Of a stretch of 64,000 nt of DNA, positions 8,638 to 15,783 are shown piece after piece (the first letter of the stretch is position 1; each line of letters starts with the position of its first letter). The position numbers and the translations under genes are program-made. The stretch is from NCBI GenBank assembly GCA_050260355.1, contig JBLNBZ010000046.1:52317-116316 (forward strand), in the 5' to 3' direction. Source of the DNA: CADEFX01 sp050260355 (lineage in GTDB: Bacteria; Pseudomonadota; Alphaproteobacteria; Rhizobiales; Hyphomicrobiaceae). A model generated the notes under the pieces. That model worked only from the letters and a program-made list of their open reading frames with translations. It made no database searches and had not been told where the DNA came from.

Positions 8638-9729
8638 CTAATGTATGGCGGGCTCCGGTTTTCCACTTGGCATCGACAGTGTTGGCGTGACGGCCTCGAC
8701 CTGCCTGTCATGGATCAGCTTCCTGTAGGTCTTGACGTAGTCAAGCGCCATGCGCCTGACCGAGAACCGCTCATCGAAACGGGCGCGCACCTGCCGACGA
8801 TCGAGTGTCAGCAGCCGGTCCATCCTGGCGATTGCTTGCTCGATGCTGTCGACCACAAATCCGGTCACGCCGTCATCGATGATCTCGGGAACCGAGCCTT
8901 GGCGGAATGCCAGGACGGGCGTCCCGCACGCCATCGCCTCGATCATAACGAGCCCGAACGGCTCGGGCCAGTCGATTGGGAACAGCAGCGCCCGGGCCTC
9001 GCCCAGGAACGACGCCTTCTTGCGGTCGTCGATTTCACCGATGAACTCCACCGCAGGCGATTTCAGGAGCGGTTGGATCTCGTTGCGGAAGTATTCCTCG
9101 TCGACGCGATCGACCTTGGCCGCTATGCGCAGCGGCAGGCCGACGGCTTGCGCGATGGCAATCGCCCGATCGACCCGTTTCTCCGGCGCGATCCGGCCGA
9201 GGAAGGCCAGATACCCGCCACGCGGCTCGAACGTCGGCTTATAAAGCGGCGGCAGACCGTGGTAGATCGTCGCGGCGAAGTTCGCGAACGGGATCGGCTT
9301 GCGCTGGGCATCGGAGATCGAGACCAGCGCCATATCCGGAAACCCGCGATAGAGCTGGTGCAGGTCGGTCAGGTCCTGGCGGCCGTGCAATGTGGTGAGC
9401 GTCGGCCGTCCCGTGCCCGAGAAAATCGGGAAGTGGAACTGATCGATGTGGAAGTGCAGGATATCGAAGTCGGCCTGCATCCGGCGCACGCGATCGAGCA
9501 TCAGCATGTAGTAGGGGATCGGGTCGCGCACCGATGGATTGAGCCGCAGCGCCTGCGCGCAGCACGGCACGAGCTTGGCCGATGTGATGGAATCGCCGCT
9601 CGCAAACAGCGTCACGTCGTGACCCTGCCGAACCAGCTCTTCCGTAAGATACGAGGCAATTCTTTCCGTTCCGCCATACAGGCGCGGCGGTACGCTCTCA
9701 ATCAGAGGAGCAATCTGTGCGATTTTCAT
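8638..9729 (-). CDS. Family GT4 glycosyltransferase
   Basis: From the ATG at 9729 the protein is 363 residues and starts MKIAQIAPLIESVPP, followed by YGGTERIASYLTEELVRQGHD, the N-terminal Rossmann domain of GT-B enzymes. The C-terminal half has LAFLGRIAPEKRVDRAI and PFGLVMIEAMACGTPVLAF, the nucleotide-sugar EX7E motif. Open frame continues upstream into otsA sequence, but the family start and a sigma-EcfG promoter ending 34 bases before this ATG both support 9729. The sugar transferred is unknown. Its place between otsA and a debranching-type enzyme suggests alpha-glucan or trehalose-linked metabolism, but the family also makes surface glycans. Confidence 0.9.
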   Translation of the reverse strand: MKIAQIAPLIESVPPRLYGGTERIASYLTEELVRQGHDVTLFASGDSITSAKLVPCCAQALRLNPSVRDPIPYYMLMLDRVRRMQADFDILHFHIDQFHFPIFSGTGRPTLTTLHGRQDLTDLHQLYRGFPDMALVSISDAQRKPIPFANFAATIYHGLPPLYKPTFEPRGGYLAFLGRIAPEKRVDRAIAIAQAVGLPLRIAAKVDRVDEEYFRNEIQPLLKSPAVEFIGEIDDRKKASFLGEARALLFPIDWPEPFGLVMIEAMACGTPVLAFRQGSVPEIIDDGVTGFVVDSIEQAIARMDRLLTLDRRQVRARFDERFSVRRMALDYVKTYRKLIHDRQVEAVTPTLSMPSGKPEPAIH

Positions 9730-9739
9730 GGAGATCCGC

Positions 9740-11272
9740 TTATCGTTGACCGAGTGGCCTATCAACGTGTTGCAGCGCAGAATTGTTCCCGGGCGGATCG
9801 CGCTCCCGGCTGCCCTTTTCCTTCGGGGAAGGGTCGCGGCGTCCGGCACGGCGCGCGAGTTGCCGCAGCTTGTTGCGCAGCTCGTCGGGCGGTGGCCCGC
9901 CGGTCGCAGAATCGTGTTGAGCGCGGGCGTTGTTCAGCGCGTCGAGAAACGCTCTCGACCACGCAAACGTGTCGCGACGTATGATGCTTTCGAGCAGCTC
10001 GGCATTACGACGAACCCGCTCCTCTCGTCCCATCTGCAGGGCGGCCTCGATCGCGTCTGCGATCTCGTCGACATTGTATGGATTGACGATGAGCGCATTG
10101 GTGAGCTGCTCGGCGGCCCCGGCAAATCGCGACAGAATGAGAACGCCTGGATCGGTCGGATCCTGAGCTGCGACATATTCCTTGGCGACGAGGTTCATGC
10201 CGTCTCGCATCGGAGTGACGAGTCCAATGCGCGCCGAGCGGTAGATGTCGCCGAGCAAACTTCGTGACAGCGGCCGATGGATATAGTGGATCGGCACCCA
10301 GTCGAGCTCTCCGAAGCGGCCGTTGATCGAGCCGGCCAGCGTCTCGAGCTCGGTGCGGATATCGGCGTAGGCCTCGACGCTTTCGCGCGTGGGCGGGGCG
10401 ATCTGCGTCAGGACGACGCTGCCGCAGTTCGCAGGATACTTTTCCAGAAATCGCGCAAAGGCGTGAAATTTCTGCGGCAGACCCTTGGTGTAGTCGAGCC
10501 GGTCGACGCCGATGATGCGTCGGACGGTGGGGCCACCCTGCGCCAGTCCGTAGCGCGGCTTGGCAGACACGAACTCCTTCGGATCGATGCTGACCGGGAA
10601 GCTTCCGATCGACAGCACCTGATCGAAGACCCTGATGCGACCATCCTGGAGGATGCGGCCCCGAACTCCGTGCTTGAGGTACTCGAGGAGATTGGCGACG
10701 TCGGCTTGGGTTTGCAGCCCGATCAGGTCATAGGCTGAGAGAAACCTTGCGAGCAGCTTGTGCTCGGGCACCGCGAAGAAGGTTTGCGCCGGCGGGAATG
10801 GGATATGCAGGAAGAACCCGATCGGGTTGTCGATATCGAGCGCCCGCAGCTCCCAGGCGAGCGGCACCAGCTGATAGTCGTGCACCCAGATGGTGTCGTC
10901 CGGCTGAAGCAACGGCTTCAGGCACTCCGCCAGCCGCCGATTGACCGACGTGTAGACCTCGAAGAAGCCCGCCTGGAACTGGGCGAGATCGAGCCGATTG
11001 TGAAAGACCGGCCAGAGGACCGAGTTGGCATATCCCAGGTAGTATCCCTGATGCTCGCTCGGAGTGAGCGGCACCGTCGCCACCGCGACTCGGTCATTAA
11101 TGCGGGTGATCTCAGGGTTGTTGGTGACTTCCGGCTCGATTGTACCGCTCCAGCCGAACCACAAGCCGCCGTGTGACTGAAGGACATCCGACAATGCAAC
11201 CGCCACGCCGCCCGCCTGCGCGGCCTGTGCGGGATCCATGACACGGTTTGAAACGAGTACGATACGCCCCAT
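9740..11272 (-). CDS. otsA: Trehalose-6-phosphate synthase OtsA
   Basis: This GT20 enzyme joins UDP-glucose and glucose 6-phosphate into trehalose 6-phosphate. Conserved blocks are RIVLVSNRV at the start, GLWFGWSG, WVHDYQLVPLAWELR, FFLHIPFPP, VDRLDYTKGLPQKF and TPMRDGMNLVAKEYVAAQ. I prefer the ATG at 11272, which begins at the family core; an in-frame TTG at 11350 would add 26 residues but leaves almost no leader after the promoter at 11369. The protein ends with a charged tail of about 60 residues (RDPSPKEKGSRERDPP) not needed for the fold, encoded partly by a hairpin at 9813-9833. It ends 10 bases before GT4. Confidence 0.95.
   Translation of the reverse strand: MGRIVLVSNRVMDPAQAAQAGGVAVALSDVLQSHGGLWFGWSGTIEPEVTNNPEITRINDRVAVATVPLTPSEHQGYYLGYANSVLWPVFHNRLDLAQFQAGFFEVYTSVNRRLAECLKPLLQPDDTIWVHDYQLVPLAWELRALDIDNPIGFFLHIPFPPAQTFFAVPEHKLLARFLSAYDLIGLQTQADVANLLEYLKHGVRGRILQDGRIRVFDQVLSIGSFPVSIDPKEFVSAKPRYGLAQGGPTVRRIIGVDRLDYTKGLPQKFHAFARFLEKYPANCGSVVLTQIAPPTRESVEAYADIRTELETLAGSINGRFGELDWVPIHYIHRPLSRSLLGDIYRSARIGLVTPMRDGMNLVAKEYVAAQDPTDPGVLILSRFAGAAEQLTNALIVNPYNVDEIADAIEAALQMGREERVRRNAELLESIIRRDTFAWSRAFLDALNNARAQHDSATGGPPPDELRNKLRQLARRAGRRDPSPKEKGSRERDPPGNNSALQHVDRPLGQR
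9764..9789 (-). promoter_or_regulatory. Sigma-EcfG (general stress) promoter for the GT4 gene
   Basis: On the minus strand, GGAAC (9789-9785) is followed after 17 bases by CGTT (9767-9764), the exact consensus of the alphaproteobacterial EcfG/RpoE2 general stress sigma factor. The -10 element ends 34 bases before the GT4 start codon at 9729. The site lies inside the 3' end of otsA, so it would be an internal promoter giving extra transcription of the genes from GT4 to otsB under stress. The motif is seen; its use is inferred. Confidence 0.72.
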
Positions 11273-11365
11273 CCGACCTGCCTTCGCCCGCTCGAGCGCG
11301 CCGACAGTGGGTCCAATTTCGGGAGACAATAAGGAGTTCGGCGTGCTCAAGACTGATCCATCGGC

Positions 11366-13180
11366 TTAAACGTTCGATGGACCAAATGGTTCCATGGTCC
11401 ACGCCTCGTCCCAACGGCGGGAGAGGTTCATTCCGGTGTTGATGATCCCGGCCATGGAATAGGTCTGCGGAAGATTGCCCCAGAGCATTCCGGTCGCAGG
11501 CGCGATGTCCTCCGAAAGGATCCCGAACGCATTGCGATGGCTGAGCACATGATTGAAAAGCGCGCGCGCTTCGTCGCGGCGGCCAATCAGCCTCAATGCG
11601 TCGATATACCAGAACTGACAGACGAGGAACGCAGTCTCGGGCTCGCCGAAGTCGTCGGCCGCGGTGTAGCGCATAATGAACCCGCCGCGGTTCAGCTCCT
11701 TGCCAATCAGCTCGACCGTTTTCAGGAAGCGAGGGTCGGACGCCTGCACAAGGCCGAGCTCAGCGAGCGTCAGCACGCTGGCGTCGAGGTCGTCATGGTC
11801 GAAGGCACCGACGATGGCCTGTCTCCGCTCGTTCCACGCCCGCTCCAGGATCATCGCCTGCAGGGTGGCCGCCTGCTGTTTCCAGTACGCGGCGCGGTCG
11901 CTGATGCCGAGCAACGCGGCAATGCGCGCCAGTCTGTCGCATGCGGCCCAGCACATGGTTGCCGAGTGCGTATGCACTCGGGTGCGGCCGCGGTACTCCC
12001 ACAGGCCGGCATCGGGCTCCATGACGAAGCGCGCCGCTTGGTGCCCGAGCGGCTCGAGACGGCGAAAGAGGCCCTCGTCACCCATGCGCGGCAGCCGCTC
12101 ATCGATGAACATTTGCGAGGCGCCCAAAATGATGCTGCCGTAGGAGTCGTGCTGGAGCTGCTCGGCCGCCTGGTTGCCGATCCGGACCGGTCCGATGCCT
12201 TGGAAGCCGGCGAGATCGGTCGCAATGCGCTCCGTAAGCGGCTCGTCGTAGACGATCCCGTAGACGGGGCGCAGCGGCCGCTCGGCATCGATGGCGATCG
12301 ATGTGATGTAGTTGATGTAAGACTCCATCGTCTCGGTCGCGCCGAGCCTGTTCAGAGCCTTGATCACGAAATAAGCGTCACGCAGCCAGCAGTAGCGGTA
12401 GTCCCACGTGCGAGACGACCCGGGGGCCTCCGGGATCGATGTCGTGTGAGCGGCGATGACGGCGCCGGTCTCATCGAAGTTGCACAGCTTCAGCGTGATA
12501 GCCGCGCGCATGATGTCCGCCTGCCATTCGAGCCGGATGCCCAGCAAGCGAACCCAGTGGATCCAGTAGTCCCGCGTGCGCTCGAGGAACTCGCGCGAGA
12601 GAGTGTCGATGGCGCTTTCGAACGGCTCGTCGGGGCCGAAGATCAATGTCACTGGCTGCGTGAGGGCGAAGGCAGTCTCGCTGGCGACGTAGGAGAGCGG
12701 GGCGTCCGTGGTGAGTCGAAGCGTGTTGGCTCCGCCAGAGTACCGGATATGGTTCGAGCCGAGCGCACTGCCGGTGCACGGCCGGCCGTAGTCGTACGTC
12801 GGGCGAACGCGCAGGGTGATGCGCGGCAATCCACTGATCGGCTCGATGCGGCGAAAGATCTGCGGCGGATGAAAGACGCGCTCGTAGCGGAGGAAACGGG
12901 GCGCGAAGTCGGTGATGCGCACTGCGTTGCCGGCGCGATCCTCGATCGTGGTTTGAACGACTGCCGTGTTGCGAAGATATTCCGTGGTAGTGCGCACTGC
13001 GCCGTGCAGAACGACGTCGCAGAAGCCCTTCTCCTCATCGCCTGCAAGCAAGCGACAGAACACGGGATCTCCATCGAAGCGGGGAAAGCACCACCATACG
13101 AGGCTGCCCGTGCTGTCGATCAGAGCCGCAATTCGGCCGTTGCCGATCGGCGCCAAGTCGAGCGCTTTATGCCGAGACAT
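11366..13180 (-). CDS. GH15-family glucoamylase/trehalase-like glycoside hydrolase
   Basis: From the ATG at 13180 (preceded by GGGGGA) the protein is 604 residues and begins MSRHKALDLAPIGNGRIAALID, the usual opening of bacterial GH15 proteins. The (alpha/alpha)6 catalytic domain shows SSRTWDYRYCWLRDAYF and then PVRIGNQAAEQLQHDSYG. GEPETAFLVCQFWYIDAL lies toward the C-terminus. GH15 members of this form include mycobacterial trehalases as well as glucoamylases, and with otsA 93 bases away trehalose is a plausible substrate. That would make free glucose for the kinase at 4010. No signal peptide is visible. The otsA promoter overlaps its last codons. Confidence 0.88.
   Translation of the reverse strand: MSRHKALDLAPIGNGRIAALIDSTGSLVWWCFPRFDGDPVFCRLLAGDEEKGFCDVVLHGAVRTTTEYLRNTAVVQTTIEDRAGNAVRITDFAPRFLRYERVFHPPQIFRRIEPISGLPRITLRVRPTYDYGRPCTGSALGSNHIRYSGGANTLRLTTDAPLSYVASETAFALTQPVTLIFGPDEPFESAIDTLSREFLERTRDYWIHWVRLLGIRLEWQADIMRAAITLKLCNFDETGAVIAAHTTSIPEAPGSSRTWDYRYCWLRDAYFVIKALNRLGATETMESYINYITSIAIDAERPLRPVYGIVYDEPLTERIATDLAGFQGIGPVRIGNQAAEQLQHDSYGSIILGASQMFIDERLPRMGDEGLFRRLEPLGHQAARFVMEPDAGLWEYRGRTRVHTHSATMCWAACDRLARIAALLGISDRAAYWKQQAATLQAMILERAWNERRQAIVGAFDHDDLDASVLTLAELGLVQASDPRFLKTVELIGKELNRGGFIMRYTAADDFGEPETAFLVCQFWYIDALRLIGRRDEARALFNHVLSHRNAFGILSEDIAPATGMLWGNLPQTYSMAGIINTGMNLSRRWDEAWTMEPFGPSNV
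11369..11393 (-). promoter_or_regulatory. Sigma-EcfG (general stress) promoter for otsA
   Basis: On the minus strand GGAAC (11393-11389) and CGTT (11372-11369) are separated by 16 bases, an exact EcfG consensus. It overlaps the final codons of the GH15 gene and lies 96 bases before the preferred otsA ATG (18 before the TTG alternative). The motif is seen; function is inferred, supported by four more identical-type sites nearby. Confidence 0.72.
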
Positions 13181-13414
13181 ACGAATGTCCCCCGTCAAAA
13201 AGGTACCCGCGCGCACAGCAGCGCCGGCCGCGTCGTTGCGTTCATGTAGGTGCCTTTCAAAGGGTTGCAATGCGCTCGATCTTGGAACCCAGTCTAGTGG
13301 AAGACGGCACAGCGGCGAACTCTCCGGCGCTTCGGCGTTAAGAATCGGCTTGGATCGGCGGGCCATGGCCGCGCGGGCGGCGCCCGGCAGTTCCCGCGGC
13401 GGGTCCAGGCGATA

Positions 13415-14515
13415 TCAAGCGCCGAGGTGCCATCGGCGGATTTTCAGCTCCGCAGACCGCTCCGCCAGCCGGGCCTCCATCTCGTCCTTGCGTAGCAATC
13501 CGGTCTGGGTATCGACGTGGGCGACCACCGAGGCGGCGTTAATGGTAGCGGCTCGCAGGGCAATGTCCGGGGGCCGTCCGGCGGCAACGAAGCAGCTGAA
13601 GGTGGCGGCGAACGCGTCGCCGGCTCCGGCCGTGCCTGCGATCTCTGCATGCGCGGCTGGGCAAAACAGGACCTCGTTGCCCATTCCGAGGAACGCCCCG
13701 GATGATCCATCGGTCACGAGCACGAAACGCGCCCCCAGCTCCGCCAGGGCCTGGAAGAACGCGGTGAGACGCATCTGAAATCCACCGCCCGAGAGCCCTC
13801 GAGAGGCAAGCGCCGTCAGACGCTCTCCATCCTCGGTCGGTAACGGCGGCCCGCCTTCGCCGAAGCGCGCGACCAGTCCCGGAACGAGGACGCAAGCCTC
13901 CCTTCGATTGAGGGTCAGAATGTCGATGCCACGCAGGCTCTCGAGCAGGGCTCCGCCGCGGGCAGAGAGTTGGCGGACGCCGGGGTTGGCCGCAACCAGA
14001 GCGCCTTGGGCCTTGGCCTGCCGCACCAGGAGCGGGAAGCACTCGGCCGAGCGGTTGCTGAGATTGGAGATATAGCAAAGGTCGACGGCAAAGGCCTCGT
14101 CCCGCAGATCGGACGGCTCCAGCAGCGTGTTGGCGCCGCGGAACGTAAAGACGGCCGCGTTGCGGTCATGCGACGAGACGAGAACCGAGGCGCCGGTGGG
14201 AGCCCGCTCATCGCGCAGCGCCCAGCGTGTGGAGACCTTCTCCTCCATTAGGCGCGCGAGAATGACCTCGGCGCGCGAGTCACGGCCGAGCTTGATGAGC
14301 GTAGCCACGTCGAGACCCAGACGCGACATGGCGACGGCAGTATTGATCGCGCCGCCGCCGCAATGGGCTGAAATCTCGATCGCGTCGGTTTTGCTGCCCT
14401 CTTCGAGCAAAAGGAAGGAGCTATCGGCGTTTCGCATCGACATATGCTCGATGCTCTCGCTGGCAATGATCGCGATGGTGTCGATCATGGCGCTGCCGAC
14501 CGTCAAAGCTTTCAT
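13415..14515 (-). CDS. PfkB-family carbohydrate kinase
   Basis: This 366-residue kinase of the ribokinase/PfkB fold starts at the ATG at 14515, preceded by GGGGA. It begins MKALTVGSAMIDTIA and shows CGGGAINTAVAMSRLG, the substrate-closing di-glycine motif. Near the end is TAGAGDAFAATF (about 295-306) with the anion hole and catalytic Asp300. Between them, LNRREA and VLVTDGSSGAF are also family features. The substrate could be a sugar, sugar phosphate or nucleoside; sequence does not tell. It has its own sigma-EcfG promoter, 38 bases upstream, and runs in the same direction as the GH15-otsA block, with 234 bases between. Confidence 0.9.
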   Translation of the reverse strand: MKALTVGSAMIDTIAIIASESIEHMSMRNADSSFLLLEEGSKTDAIEISAHCGGGAINTAVAMSRLGLDVATLIKLGRDSRAEVILARLMEEKVSTRWALRDERAPTGASVLVSSHDRNAAVFTFRGANTLLEPSDLRDEAFAVDLCYISNLSNRSAECFPLLVRQAKAQGALVAANPGVRQLSARGGALLESLRGIDILTLNRREACVLVPGLVARFGEGGPPLPTEDGERLTALASRGLSGGGFQMRLTAFFQALAELGARFVLVTDGSSGAFLGMGNEVLFCPAAHAEIAGTAGAGDAFAATFSCFVAAGRPPDIALRAATINAASVVAHVDTQTGLLRKDEMEARLAERSAELKIRRWHLGA

Positions 14516-14553
14516 GCAGTTCCCCGTTGGCTGATCATGGCCTCCATGCCGCG

Positions 14554-14578
14554 AACGTGCGGCTTTCGTGCAGGTTCC
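14554..14578 (-). promoter_or_regulatory. Sigma-EcfG (general stress) promoter for the PfkB-family gene
   Basis: GGAAC at 14578-14574 and CGTT at 14557-14554 on the minus strand are spaced by 16 bases, and the -10 lies 38 bases ahead of the ATG at 14515. It is back to back with the plus-strand site at 14671, so one intergenic region of 263 bases holds two stress promoters. Confidence 0.75.
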
Positions 14579-14670
14579 TCGGAACATCATACATCGCGAG
14601 CGGCCCTCCCGCGCTTGTCTGCGGCGAGGAAACGCAAGTCTTTCTCGTCTGTATCCGACTGGTGATGCGT

Positions 14671-14695
14671 GGAACCGGGCCTGAGTCGTCGCGTT
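14671..14695 (+). promoter_or_regulatory. Sigma-EcfG (general stress) promoter for the DUF892 gene
   Basis: GGAAC (14671-14675), 16 bases, CGTT (14692-14695): an exact EcfG consensus. It ends 83 bases before the ATG at 14779. DUF892 genes are commonly part of stress responses, which agrees with the call. Confidence 0.75.
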
Positions 14696-14778
14696 ACAGG
14701 CTCGATATGTGCGATCTGCCCCCGCAAATAACTAGGGCGATCGGACGTCCCAACATCAATCTCCCAAAGGTGGCAACG

Positions 14779-15270
14779 ATGGCCGAAAAATCGCTGAAAG
14801 ACCTGTTCGTGATGACGCTCAAAGACATCTATCACGCCGAGAAGCAGATCCTCAAAGCATTGCCGAAGATGGCGAAGAGCTCCGAGGGCAGTGAGCTGAA
14901 GGAGGCATTGGAGAAGCACCGCAAGGAGACCGAAGGCCAGGTCGAGCGACTGGAGGAGGTCTTCAAGTTGATGGACATGAAGCCGTCGGCGAAGACGTGC
15001 GAGGCCATCAAAGGTCTGTTGGCGGAGGGCGAGGAGGTCATCGAGGAATGCGAGGACAGCGGCGTGCGCGATGCGGGCATGATTGCTGCGGCCCAAGCCG
15101 TAGAGCACTACGAGATCGCCCGCTATGGCACGTTGCGGGCCTGGGCTGAGGAGCTTGGTATGGATGATGCCGCCACCCTGCTCGAGGAGACGCTCCAAGA
15201 AGAGAAGAAGGCGGACGAGATTCTGAACGAGATTGCGCTTCAGGGTGGCGTGAATCGCCAAGCGGCATGA
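14779..15270 (+). CDS. DUF892 ferritin-like stress protein (YciE/YciF type)
   Basis: This 163-residue all-helical protein begins MAEKSLKDLFVMTLKDIYHAEKQILKAL, the signature of DUF892 ferritin-like proteins related to YciF. The four-helix bundle carries the Glu and His residues expected for a diiron site, such as YHAEKQ and AVEHYEIARYGTL with a downstream EETLQEEKKADE. The family is linked with osmotic and oxidative stress, but its biochemical role is unproven. AAGGTGG precedes the ATG; a longer frame upstream lacks family similarity and contains the promoter. A G+C hairpin at 15285 follows the gene. Confidence 0.92.
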   Translation: MAEKSLKDLFVMTLKDIYHAEKQILKALPKMAKSSEGSELKEALEKHRKETEGQVERLEEVFKLMDMKPSAKTCEAIKGLLAEGEEVIEECEDSGVRDAGMIAAAQAVEHYEIARYGTLRAWAEELGMDDAATLLEETLQEEKKADEILNEIALQGGVNRQAA

Positions 15271-15284
15271 CAGGTGACAAGTCC

Positions 15285-15310
15285 GGGGGCCAACGCGCCC
15301 CCGTCTCTTT
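15285..15310 (+). terminator. Probable intrinsic terminator after DUF892 gene
   Basis: GGGGGC at 15285-15290 pairs with GCCCCC at 15297-15302 around a 6-base loop, followed by GTCTCTTT. The T-run is weak, so termination may be partial and the small basic-protein gene at 15347 could still be read from the same promoter. Confidence 0.5.
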
Positions 15311-15346
15311 CTGGACCTATGAAAAAGGCGAGAAAAAGGAGCGGTC

Positions 15347-15649
15347 ATGCCGAGAGGAGAAAAGGACAAATATACCGATAAGCAGAAGCGCAAAGCCGAG
15401 CACGTCGAGGAAGGTTACGAGCGTCGTGGCGTCCCTCGCGGCGAGGCGGAGCGGCGCGCATGGGCCACTGTGAACAAGGAGAGCGGCGGTGGCAAGAAAA
15501 GCGGCTCAGGGCGTGGCAAGCCCGGCAATAAGTCCTCATCCCGCAAAGGTGGCCGGCTAGGAGGGCGAGCCTCGGCCAGCCGGAGTGCCGCGCAGCGATC
15601 AGCTTCGGCGAAGAAGGCCGCGCGGACAAGGAAGCGGCGCGCCGGCTGA
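15347..15649 (+). CDS. Small highly basic protein (family annotated as plasmid stabilisation protein)
   Basis: This 100-residue protein has a conserved front (about 1-45), PRGEKDKYTDKQKRKAEH then EGYERRGVPRGEAERRAWATVNK, typical of a rhizobial family often labelled plasmid stabilisation protein. The tail is rich in Lys, Arg, Ser, Gly and Ala (KKAARTRKRR) and resembles histone H1-like tails, so nucleic-acid binding is likely. The family label does not prove a plasmid role, and nothing here looks plasmid-borne. AAGGAG precedes the ATG. It sits between DUF892 and ligD in the stress island. Confidence 0.8.
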   Translation: MPRGEKDKYTDKQKRKAEHVEEGYERRGVPRGEAERRAWATVNKESGGGKKSGSGRGKPGNKSSSRKGGRLGGRASASRSAAQRSASAKKAARTRKRRAG

Positions 15650-15783
15650 TAGGACCGCGGCGGCTCGTTTACCAAGGGCCGAGTGCCGGGCCCGGAACGT
15701 CGATCCTGCCCGCCGGCATCACCTGCCTTCGTGGTATTGTCCGGACGCGCCGGGGGAGCGCGACGGATGCGAGAGCACTGCCC

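Noticed and set aside
13181..13414. Stress promoter ahead of the GH15 gene
   Set aside because: I searched the 234-base gap on the minus strand and found no GGAAC-N16/17-CGTT; transcription may come from the pfkB promoter or a sigma-70 site I cannot define.
15347..15649. Toxin-antitoxin or plasmid partition gene
   Set aside because: Only the family label suggests this; no partner gene, no replication gene and no centromere-like repeats are seen.
15694..15720. Possible EcfG promoter before ligD
   Set aside because: GGAAC is present but the base group 17 positions on is GCAT, not CGTT.
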